NCBI GenBank assembly: GCA_050247895.1 | Contig: JBFWTJ010000103.1 | Span: forward strand, 1-12,256 | Reading direction: 5' to 3' | DNA length: 12,256 bases | Source: CAVPEW01 sp050247895 | GTDB lineage: Bacteria; Actinomycetota; Acidimicrobiia; Acidimicrobiales; VFJN01 | Shown here: one piece after another, positions 1-6,187 of the stretch | Layout of the letters: each line of letters begins with the position of its first letter | Position numbering within the stretch: the first letter of the stretch is position 1 | Program-made: the position numbers and the translations under genes | The notes under the pieces: model-generated | What the model was told of the DNA's origin: nothing | Databases searched by the model: none | Seen by the model: only the letters and a program-made list of their open reading frames with translations

Positions 1-636
1 GACTTCATGCTGACCAGCGCCGTGCCCGACGGCGAGGACGCGCCGAGCTGGTTCCTGCTGTCGATGGCGGGGATCCCCTGGGACGGCACGGCCGGCTGCG
101 AGCTCGTCGCGGAGTGGGACGGCCACGGGATGACCGCCACCCAGAGCCATGGCATGCGCTTCACCGACCTGCCCGGGACCCGCTTCGCCTGGCAGGGCGC
201 ACCGGAGGACCTCCTGGCGGTGATCGGGCCGTTCGCCGCGTCCAAGTTCAGCGCGGTGATCGTGGGCATCGTCCGCAGCGCCGTCGGCGCGGCCAGGGAG
301 CGACTCGCCGGGCGAGGACCGGACCTGCGCCCGTACGAGCAGGTCGAGTGGACCCGGGCCGAGACCGACGCCTGGCTGATCGACCAGGCCTACGAGGGCC
401 TGCTGCGCGGCGTCGAGGGCGGTGCGCCGCCCGTCGAGGCGATCCGGGCCAAGCAGGCCATCGCCGAGCTGGCCGAGTCGTGCTGCCTGCGGCTGTGCCG
501 GGTGCTGGGCGGCGGCACCTTCTCGGCGTCGTCCCCGTTCGGCTGGTGGTTCGAGGACGTCCGCGCCCTGGGCTACCTGCGACCACCGTGGTCGCTGGCC
601 CACGACGTGCTGCTGGAGGCGCAGATCGGCGGCTGA
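1..636 (+). CDS. Acyl-CoA dehydrogenase family protein, C-terminal part (5' end outside window)
   Basis: The reading frame is open from base 1, and the ATG at 7 looks internal, because a whole acyl-CoA dehydrogenase is about 370-400 residues and only about 211 are present. The visible part begins in the middle beta-barrel: a strand followed by WFLLSM, then an EWDGHGMTATQSHGMRF stretch matching the family's DWDxxGMRxTxSH region. The all-helical C-terminal flavin and dimerisation domain follows. The end (SASSPFGWWFEDVRALGYLRPP) resembles the closing segment of actinobacterial acyl-CoA dehydrogenases and DszC-like flavin monooxygenases. Family members oxidise acyl-CoA at the alpha-beta bond with FAD, or use reduced flavin for monooxygenation; the fragment does not decide which. 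It is on the opposite strand from the main catabolic block, so a shared pathway is only inferred. A strong hairpin follows the stop after 7 bases. Confidence 0.8.
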   Translation, partial: DFMLTSAVPDGEDAPSWFLLSMAGIPWDGTAGCELVAEWDGHGMTATQSHGMRFTDLPGTRFAWQGAPEDLLAVIGPFAASKFSAVIVGIVRSAVGAARERLAGRGPDLRPYEQVEWTRAETDAWLIDQAYEGLLRGVEGGAPPVEAIRAKQAIAELAESCCLRLCRVLGGGTFSASSPFGWWFEDVRALGYLRPPWSLAHDVLLEAQIGG

Positions 637-643
637 GGCCGCC

Positions 644-695
644 CGGCGCAGCGCCGCGCCGACGGACCCCCCTTCGGGTGCGCGGCGCTGCGCCG
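644..695 (+). terminator. Long perfect inverted repeat after the acyl-CoA dehydrogenase stop
   Basis: The 16-base arm at 644-659 (CGGCGCAGCGCCGCGC) is exactly complementary to 680-695. The 20-base loop can form a further short ACCC/GGGT stem. The repeat begins 8 bases after the TGA. No T run follows, so it is not a classical intrinsic terminator. In high-GC actinobacteria such hairpins can act as I-shaped terminators or 3'-end stabilisers. The structure is seen directly; the role is inferred. Confidence 0.55.
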
Positions 696-746
696 ACCGA
701 CCGCCGTCGAGGTGTAGCCGGTCGGGTCGGGGGCAAGGGTGGGCCC

Positions 747-1034
747 ATGACCGACTGCACCCACCTCGACCAGATCCAGGACGTCACGCCGAGCGGGCCG
801 GGCTGCCTGGAGTGCACCCGGATCGGCAGCGACTGGGTCCACCTGCGCCTGTGCGAGGTGTGCGGCCACGTCGGGTGCTGCGACAGCTCCCCCAACCGCC
901 ACGCCACCCTGCACTTCCACCAGACCGGCCACCCGCTCATGCGCTCCTACGAGCCGGGCGAGGACTGGTTCTGGTGCTACGTCGACGAGATCGGCTTCGA
1001 GCTCGACCTCCCGCCCGGCCCGTCCCATCCCTGA
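747..1034 (+). CDS. Stand-alone UBP-type zinc-finger protein (ZnF-UBP, 95 aa)
   Basis: This small soluble protein consists almost wholly of a zinc-finger UBP fold. Candidate zinc ligands, in order, are C4 and H6, C20 and C23 (CLEC), C36 and C39 (LCEVCGHVGC), C44/C45, and H52, H56, H58 and H62 in the RHATLHFHQTGHPL segment. A WFWCYVDE signature lies near the C-terminus (residues 74-81). In eukaryotes this domain holds the C-terminal di-glycine of ubiquitin. Bacterial stand-alone versions are common in actinobacteria and, as far as I know, have no established function. The ATG at 747 was chosen because the ligand-rich fold starts at residue 4 and GGGCAAGGG lies just upstream; the open frame reaches further back to 114 only through the neighbouring gene in a different frame. 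The gene converges on the aldehyde dehydrogenase gene. Confidence 0.85.
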   Translation: MTDCTHLDQIQDVTPSGPGCLECTRIGSDWVHLRLCEVCGHVGCCDSSPNRHATLHFHQTGHPLMRSYEPGEDWFWCYVDEIGFELDLPPGPSHP

Positions 1035-1040
1035 GCGACC

Positions 1041-1053
1041 GGGGCCCGGCCCC
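1041..1053. terminator. Short hairpin between convergent stop codons
   Basis: GGGGC at 1041-1045 pairs with GCCCC at 1049-1053 around a three-base loop. It lies between the plus-strand TGA (1032-1034) and the minus-strand TAG (1053-1055), so it could work in both directions. The stem is only five pairs and has no T tract, so a terminator role is weakly supported. Confidence 0.25.
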
Positions 1054-2513
1054 TAGGGCGCGACGGCGACCGCCTTGACCCGCAGCCACTCCTCGATGCC
1101 CAGGCGCCCCTGCTCCTTGCCCATCCCGCTGTAGCCGAAGCCCCCGAAGGGCCGGTACTCCTCGAGGAGGTTGGCGCCGTTGACGATCACCGTCCCCGCC
1201 GTCAGCTCCCCCGCGACGCGGTGCGCCCGGGCCAGGTCCCGGGTGCTGACGTAGGCGGCGAGCCCGTACGGCGTCGAGTTGGCGATCCGGATCGCCTCCT
1301 CCTCGGTGCGGAACGGCGTGACCGCGAGCACCGGCCCGAACACCTCCTTCTGGGCCAGCTCCGACGCGGGGTCCACGTCGGCGAAGACGGTCGGCGCGAC
1401 GAAGAATCCGTCGGAGAGCGGGCCGCCGAGCCGGTGGCCCCCGGTCAGCAGGCGCGCGCCCTGCGCCTTGGCCGTCTCGACCATGGCCAGGATCCGCTCG
1501 ACCGCGGCCCCGCTGATCACGGGCCCGCCCACGGTCCCCTCCTCGAAGGGGTCGCCGACCACGAAGGACTCGGCCGCGGCCCGGGCCCGCTCCAGCACCT
1601 CGTCGTAGACGGTGTCCTGCACGAGCATCCTCGTCGGGAAGGCGCAGCCCTGGCCGGCGACCAGGGCCGTGGGCAGCAGCGTGCCGTGGTGGACCGCGGC
1701 GTCCAGGTCGGCGTCCTCGAAGACGAGGTTGGCCGACTTCCCACCCAGCTCGAGCAGGACCGGCTTGATCTGGCGGGCGCAGCTCACGAGGATCTTCTCG
1801 GCCGTGCCGGGACCGCCGGTGAAGCTGACCTTGCGCACGAGTGCGTGCGACACCAGCGCCTCGCCGGCCTCGGGTGCCCCGGGCAGGATGTTGACCACCC
1901 CGGGCGGGAAGCCGGCCTCCTCGACGAGGTCGGCCAGCAGCTCGCCGCTGAACGGGACCAGCTCCGAGGGCTTCACCACCACCGTGTTGCCCGCCGCGAT
2001 CGGCGCGGCCATCTTCATCCCGTACGAGGCCAGCGGGCCGTTCCAGGTGATGATGATCCCGACCACCCCGTAGGGCTCGACCAGCGTGTAGGCGAGCTCC
2101 GACCGGTCGGTGTAGTTGGCCAGGAGCTCCCCCGAGAGCCTGTCGGCCCACCCGGCGTAGTAGCGCAGCAGCGCGGCCATCCGGTCGACCGCGGGCTGAC
2201 CGTGGTAGGGCACGCCGAGGTCGAGCGTGCCGCGCCGGGACAGCTCGGCACGGTTCTCCACGACCAGCTCCGCGAGGCGCTCCAGGAGGCGCCGGCGCTC
2301 GGTCGGCGCCGTGCGACGCCACAGGTCGAACGCCTCGTGGGCCACGCGGACGGCCCGGTCGACCTCGGCCGCGCCGGCCAGGGGGACCTGGGCGTCGACC
2401 GCGCCGGTGGCGGGGTTCACGCGGGGGTGGACACCGCCCGACCCGCTCGTGAGCCGCTCTCCCCCGATGCGGAGGTGCACCGGCGGCGTGGTCCGGTCGA
2501 TCGGGTCAGCCAC
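1053..2513 (-). CDS. NAD(P)+-dependent aldehyde dehydrogenase (ALDH superfamily)
   Basis: This 486-residue cytosolic enzyme should oxidise an aldehyde to the carboxylate with NAD(P)+. The length and full motif set fit the family: the oxyanion Asn in ITWNGP (N158), the cofactor lysine in KPSE (K181), the Rossmann segment FTGGPGTAEKI (231-241), the general-base Glu in ELGGKS (E255), the nucleophile Cys in GQGCAFPTR (C290), and KEVFGP (E390). The GGPG and GQGCA variants occur in one known ALDH clade, so they do not suggest inactivity. The start is GTG at 2511-2513. It overlaps the TGA of the amidohydrolase gene by 8 bases, and AAGGTGG lies about 10 bases upstream, so translation is probably coupled. 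It is the last gene of the importer-catabolic operon and would take an aldehyde made by the upstream enzymes. The substrate is unknown. Confidence 0.93.
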   Translation of the reverse strand: MADPIDRTTPPVHLRIGGERLTSGSGGVHPRVNPATGAVDAQVPLAGAAEVDRAVRVAHEAFDLWRRTAPTERRRLLERLAELVVENRAELSRRGTLDLGVPYHGQPAVDRMAALLRYYAGWADRLSGELLANYTDRSELAYTLVEPYGVVGIIITWNGPLASYGMKMAAPIAAGNTVVVKPSELVPFSGELLADLVEEAGFPPGVVNILPGAPEAGEALVSHALVRKVSFTGGPGTAEKILVSCARQIKPVLLELGGKSANLVFEDADLDAAVHHGTLLPTALVAGQGCAFPTRMLVQDTVYDEVLERARAAAESFVVGDPFEEGTVGGPVISGAAVERILAMVETAKAQGARLLTGGHRLGGPLSDGFFVAPTVFADVDPASELAQKEVFGPVLAVTPFRTEEEAIRIANSTPYGLAAYVSTRDLARAHRVAGELTAGTVIVNGANLLEEYRPFGGFGYSGMGKEQGRLGIEEWLRVKAVAVAP

Positions 2514-3759
2514 CGTGGACCGCCACCTTGCCCTCGGCCACGCCGAACCGCTCGAGGCCGTAGCAGGCGATGGCGTTGCCCCGCAGGAACTGCCACGTCT
2601 CGTGCTCGTCGAGGCCCGCGGCGCGCACCAGCTCCTCGGCCGTCCGGGCCGAGTGGGGGAACGTCGAGTCGGCGTGGGGGTAGTCGGTCTCGAACATGAG
2701 GTGCTCCATGCCGAGCTGGTCCCGGGCGGCCAGGCCGACGAGGTCGTTGAAGATGCAGCTGAACACCCGCCCGCGGATGAGCTGGCTCGGCGGTTCGGGG
2801 AGCAGCTCGCGGATCTCGGCCTCGTAGGTGTCGCCCCGCTCCCACAGGTCGTCCATGCGCTGGAGGATGAAGGGCATCCAGCCGGCCTGGGCCTCGCTCA
2901 GCGCCACCTTGATCCCGGGGTGGCGGACCAGCACGCCCGACAGGACCCAGTCGACCAGGGCCCGCACCCCGTTCTGGTGGGTCAGCGGCACGCGCACCCG
3001 GACCGGGGCGTCGGGCGAGGTGGTCGGCATCTGGGACGACGACCCGATGTGCATGTTGATCACCGTCCCCGTCTCGTCACAGGCCTCCAGGAACGGCTCC
3101 CAGGCGCCGGAGAACAGCGTCGGCAGGCCGAGCGGGTGCAGCGCCTCGGGGAAGCACACCGAGCCCGCGCCCCTGTCGGCGCACCGCCGGACCTCCTCGG
3201 CGGCCAGGACCGGGTCCCACAGCGGGACCAGCGTGAGCGGGACGAGCCGGCCCCGGCCCGCACCGCCGCACCACTCGTCGACCATCCAGTCGTTGTAGAT
3301 GCGCAGGCACTCCAGGGCCAGGTCCTTGTCCCGGCGCTCGAGGAAGATCTGGCCGCAGAACCGGGGGACCGTCGGGAAGCACATCGAGGCCTCGACGTGG
3401 TTCAGGTCCATGTCGGCCAGCCGGGCCGCCTGCTCGTAGCAGCCCGGGCTCATCTCGTCGTAGGTGATCGGCTCCTCGGTGGGGTGCGAGGAGTCGCGGT
3501 CCTGGCCGACGATGGCGAAGCCGACGAGGAAGGGCCAGACCATGTCGTCGTAGACCCACACGTCGCCCCAACGGGCCCCGGGACCGTCGTCCTCCACGAT
3601 GCGGAACCCCTGCGGCGTCTTCACGGCCACGCCGTGCTGGCGGACGACCCGGGGACCGGACTCCCGACGGCCGGCCGGCAGGCGGTCCCACCACAGCGTG
3701 GGCGGCTCGACCACGTGGTCGTCGACCGAGATGATGCGGGGCAGGTCGGTCACCGTCAT
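2506..3759 (-). CDS. Amidohydrolase family (ACMSD-like TIM-barrel) metal-dependent hydrolase or decarboxylase
   Basis: This 417-residue protein has features of the amidohydrolase-2 family: an N-terminal SVDDHVVEPP strand (D13, D14, H15) supplying metal ligands, H237 in INMHIGSSS, E289 in LSEAQAGWMPF with a following helix, and D359 with H362 in FETDYPHADSTFPHS. It ends with the usual LRGNAIACYGL helix. Relatives include 2-amino-3-carboxymuconate semialdehyde decarboxylase, gamma-resorcylate decarboxylase and many uncharacterised actinobacterial DDH-type members, so the reaction may be C-C bond cleavage, decarboxylation or hydrolysis. There is no signal peptide, so it is cytosolic. The ATG at 3757-3759 overlaps the TGA of the HD gene as ATGA, with GAGGAG immediately upstream. 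Its coupling to the HD protein and ALDH implies a shared pathway. The substrate cannot be assigned. Confidence 0.88.
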   Translation of the reverse strand: MTVTDLPRIISVDDHVVEPPTLWWDRLPAGRRESGPRVVRQHGVAVKTPQGFRIVEDDGPGARWGDVWVYDDMVWPFLVGFAIVGQDRDSSHPTEEPITYDEMSPGCYEQAARLADMDLNHVEASMCFPTVPRFCGQIFLERRDKDLALECLRIYNDWMVDEWCGGAGRGRLVPLTLVPLWDPVLAAEEVRRCADRGAGSVCFPEALHPLGLPTLFSGAWEPFLEACDETGTVINMHIGSSSQMPTTSPDAPVRVRVPLTHQNGVRALVDWVLSGVLVRHPGIKVALSEAQAGWMPFILQRMDDLWERGDTYEAEIRELLPEPPSQLIRGRVFSCIFNDLVGLAARDQLGMEHLMFETDYPHADSTFPHSARTAEELVRAAGLDEHETWQFLRGNAIACYGLERFGVAEGKVAVHGG

Positions 3760-4409
3760 GGCTCCTCGTCGTCGGGGCGGGGCGTGGGTGCCGACCCCGC
3801 GGCCTGCGCGGCCGCCTCGCCCTCCGCGGGCCGGGCCGGCCGGTAGAGGCTGCGGCGGGGCCGGCGGAAGAACGCCTCCAGCAGGGGGGTGAACTCCTCG
3901 AGCGGCATCGTCGGGTAGCTCGGGTCGAACGACGCCTGGTCGTAGAGCTCGCAGAACTCGGCGCAGGCGTCGTAGTGGGGGTGGCCGGCGAAGCGGTCCC
4001 GCACGTCGCGGTCCAGGCCCACGTGGTGGAAGTAGTAGTAGCCCTGGAAGTACCCGTGGTGGGCCACGATCCAGTGGTTGCGGGGCTCGACGAACGGCTC
4101 GACGATCGCCGCGGCGATGGCGGGGTGGTTGAAGGAGCCCAGCGTGTCGCCGATGTCGTGGAGCAGTGCGCAGGCCACGTACTCGTCGTCGCGCCCGTCG
4201 CGGGCGGCCCGGGTCGCGGTCTGCAGCGAGTGGGTCAGGCGGTCGACGGCGAAGCCGCCGAAGTCCCCGTCGAGCAGCCGGAGGTGGTCGGCGACCCGCG
4301 CCGCCAGGCCGCGGTTGTACGCCTTGGCCTCCGCCGCGATGACCTGCCAGTCGTCCCGGGTCGACGACCTCATGTCGGTGAACGTGGCCCGGGGCGCGTC
4401 GATGCTCAT
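3756..4409 (-). CDS. HD-domain protein with a diiron-oxygenase-like ligand set (MIOX/PhnZ type)
   Basis: This 217-residue cytosolic protein has an HD fold at about residues 35-160. Visible candidate metal ligands are H60 (THSLQTA), H84-D85 (ALLHDIGD), H95 (FNHPAI), H117 or H118 (VAHHGYF) and D157 (ELYDQASF). Six ligands in this order, with 24 residues from the first His to the HD pair, match the mixed-valence diiron oxygenases (inositol oxygenase, PhnZ, TmpB) better than a plain HD phosphohydrolase. From memory of PhnZ, its Tyr and Glu lid residues before the first His would be F50 and F53 here, so a phosphonate substrate is doubtful. The C-terminal 25 residues look disordered. The ATG at 4407-4409 is preceded by GGAGG, which overlaps the permease stop. 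The gene overlaps the amidohydrolase by 4 bases. Family membership is fairly sure; oxygenase chemistry is inferred. Confidence 0.82.
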   Translation of the reverse strand: MSIDAPRATFTDMRSSTRDDWQVIAAEAKAYNRGLAARVADHLRLLDGDFGGFAVDRLTHSLQTATRAARDGRDDEYVACALLHDIGDTLGSFNHPAIAAAIVEPFVEPRNHWIVAHHGYFQGYYYFHHVGLDRDVRDRFAGHPHYDACAEFCELYDQASFDPSYPTMPLEEFTPLLEAFFRRPRRSLYRPARPAEGEAAAQAAGSAPTPRPDDEEP

Positions 4410-4416
4410 CGTGACC

Positions 4417-5256
4417 TCACCTCCGCAGGTTCCTCGGCTTCCACCGGAGCAGGTAGCGCTCGAGCAGGCTGACCAGCGCCGAGAGCACCACCGACACGCA
4501 CATCAGGACCACGATCGCCCCGAACACGCCGGCGGTGTTGAACTGGCCCGACGACCGGATGAGCAGGAAGCCCATGCCCCGGTTCGACGCGATCATCTCC
4601 GCGGTCACCGCGGCGACCAGCGAGTACGGGACCGAGACCCGCAGGCCCTCGATGATCCACTTCATGGCCGACGGCAGCGTGACCTTGGCGTGCACGTGGA
4701 TCCGCCGCGCCCCCATCAGCCGGACCACGTCGATCAGCTCCTGCTCGACGTCCTGGACCCCGGCGTAGGTGCTGTAGAAGACGAGGAAGAACACGATCGT
4801 GGCGACCAGGGCCAGCTTGGAGCTGATGCCCAGGCCGAACCACAGGAGGAACAGCGGCACCAGGGCGAGGCGGGGGATGCTGTTCAGCGCCGTCACGTAC
4901 GGCTTGAGGACCGCGCTGAGCAGGGGCGACACGCCCAGGCTGAACCCGGCGACCAGGCCCAGCCCGGTCCCGATCAGCAGGCCCCACACCGCCTCCTGGA
5001 GCGTCACCGCGATGGAGCTGAACAGGATCCCCTGGTCCAGCCACGAGGTGATGGACCGCCAGATGGCCGACGGCTTGCTGACGTAGAACTCGTCGAGGAA
5101 GGCCGACGGGTCGTCGCGGGGCCCGGCGAACCTCTCCCACAGCAGCAGGAAGGCCACCAGCACCGCGAGGCGCAGGGCGTTGACCAGCAGCGGGTTGGTG
5201 CGGTTGAAGCGGCGCCGGGCGCGGCGGCGCGTCGAGGTGGCGGCCGGGGCGGTCAT
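4417..5256 (-). CDS. ABC transporter permease, NitT/TauT/SsuC family
   Basis: This 279-residue inner-membrane protein should form the channel of an importer, with the ATPase and lipoprotein encoded just upstream. An arginine-rich cytosolic N-terminus (10-19) is followed by about six hydrophobic segments: roughly 26-40, 84-108, 127-143, 147-163, 205-222 and 243-265. The segment ALNSIPRLALVPLFLLWFG (123-141) is the hallmark of TauC/SsuC permeases. The EAA loop that contacts the ATPase is DVVRLMGA (176-183) with the downstream LPSA (194-197). The ATG at 5254-5256 is chosen because it overlaps the ATPase TGA as ATGA; the frame stays open much further upstream only by antisense-like GC bias. Family relatives carry taurine, alkanesulfonates, nitrate, thiamine precursors or aromatic acids. 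The cargo is not readable from the permease. Confidence 0.93.
   Translation of the reverse strand: MTAPAATSTRRRARRRFNRTNPLLVNALRLAVLVAFLLLWERFAGPRDDPSAFLDEFYVSKPSAIWRSITSWLDQGILFSSIAVTLQEAVWGLLIGTGLGLVAGFSLGVSPLLSAVLKPYVTALNSIPRLALVPLFLLWFGLGISSKLALVATIVFFLVFYSTYAGVQDVEQELIDVVRLMGARRIHVHAKVTLPSAMKWIIEGLRVSVPYSLVAAVTAEMIASNRGMGFLLIRSSGQFNTAGVFGAIVVLMCVSVVLSALVSLLERYLLRWKPRNLRR
4420..4424 (-). promoter_or_regulatory. Shine-Dalgarno of the HD gene embedded in the permease stop region
   Basis: On the minus strand GGAGG lies directly before the TGA that ends the permease gene, 10 bases ahead of the HD gene's ATG. Ribosomes finishing the permease would be positioned to start the HD gene, which supports coupling of transport to catabolism and fixes the HD start at 4409. 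Confidence 0.7.
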
Positions 5257-6107
5257 CGCTCGGCCCCGATCCGGATCTGGGCCTCCAGCAGGTCCCACAG
5301 GCGGGCCCAGATCGACAGGAAGGCCGGGTCGGACCGGAGGTGCACGATGTCGCGGGGCCGGGGCAGGTCGACGTCCTCGACGTGGATGACCCGTCCCGGG
5401 CTGGCCCCGAACACGACGACCTTGTCGCCGAGCAGGATCGCCTCCTCCAGGTCGTGGGTGACGAAGATGACCGTCTTGCGGTCCCGCTCCCAGATGTTGA
5501 CCAGCTCCCGCTGCATGCTCAGCCGCAGCTGGGCGTCGAGAGGCCCGAACGGCTCGTCCATCAGCAGGGTCGCGGGCTCGTAGATCAGGATCCGGGCCAG
5601 GGAGGCCCGCTTCTGCATGCCGCCGCTCAGCTGGGCCGGGTAGCGGCCGCCGAAGCCGGACAGGCCGACGCGCTCCAGGGTCGCGGCGATGCGCTCCTTG
5701 CGCTCGCGGCGCGACACGCCCTGGATCTCGAGGGCCAGGCCCACGTTGCGCTCCAGGGTCCGCCACGGCAGGAGGTTGTTCTGCTGGGTGACGTAGCCGA
5801 CGTCGGTGTTCAGCCGGGAGATGGGGACGCCCCGGTAGCGCACGTCGCCCTCGGTGGGCTCCATGAGCCCGGCGGCCATGTTGAGCAGCGTGCTCTTGCC
5901 GCACCCGCTGGGCCCGACGAGGCACACGAACGAGCCGGTCTCGACCCGCAGGTCCACCCCCCGGACCGCGACGAACGGTGCGCGCCGCGGAACGGCGAAC
6001 TCCTTGGTCACGTCGTCGAACTCGAACTCGGCCGGCGTGCCGCCACCGGCGACCGGTGCCGGCGGCGTCGGTCGCTCGACGCCCACCAGGGGTTCGGTGG
6101 CTCCCAT
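5253..6107 (-). CDS. ABC transporter ATP-binding protein, NitT/TauT/SsuB family
   Basis: This 284-residue cytosolic ATPase energises the importer. All nucleotide-binding motifs are intact: Walker A GPSGCGKST (65-73), Q-loop Q108 followed by NNLLPW, signature LSGGMQKR (160-167), Walker B LLMDEPFGPLD (181-191) and switch His H218 in FVTHD. The LLPWRT after the Q-loop and the DEPFGPLDAQLR stretch are typical of TauB/SsuB/NrtD. The first 28 residues are a proline- and glycine-rich extension. The start is ATG 6105-6107, supported by GAGGAG 9 bases upstream. The open frame continues up to 7238 but lies antisense-shifted over the lipoprotein gene, so I reject longer starts. Its TGA overlaps the permease ATG. 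An 80-base gap with a strong hairpin separates it from the lipoprotein gene, which may lower its expression relative to the binding protein. Confidence 0.95.
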   Translation of the reverse strand: MGATEPLVGVERPTPPAPVAGGGTPAEFEFDDVTKEFAVPRRAPFVAVRGVDLRVETGSFVCLVGPSGCGKSTLLNMAAGLMEPTEGDVRYRGVPISRLNTDVGYVTQQNNLLPWRTLERNVGLALEIQGVSRRERKERIAATLERVGLSGFGGRYPAQLSGGMQKRASLARILIYEPATLLMDEPFGPLDAQLRLSMQRELVNIWERDRKTVIFVTHDLEEAILLGDKVVVFGASPGRVIHVEDVDLPRPRDIVHLRSDPAFLSIWARLWDLLEAQIRIGAER

Positions 6108-6146
6108 CTGATCCCTCTCCTCGCTCCGCGGCACCTCGGGTGGGGG

Positions 6147-6181
6147 GACCTGCCCGGACCGCACCGCGGCCCGGGCAGGTC
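6147..6181 (-). terminator. Strong hairpin between lipoprotein and ATPase genes
   Basis: The 11-base arm 6147-6157 is exactly complementary to 6171-6181. The interior adds four more pairs after one A-C mismatch, leaving a three-base loop. It begins 7 bases after the TAG of the binding-protein gene and ends well before the ATPase ribosome-binding site. No T tract follows on the minus strand. The position suits an mRNA 3'-end stabiliser or partial terminator that raises binding protein over the membrane components. That role is inferred. Confidence 0.55.
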
Positions 6182-6187
6182 GCGGGC

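Noticed and set aside
937..2322. A minus-strand open frame overlapping the aldehyde dehydrogenase in another frame
   Set aside because: It is rich in Arg, Gly and Ala without motifs and lies within the span of a complete ALDH with all catalytic residues.
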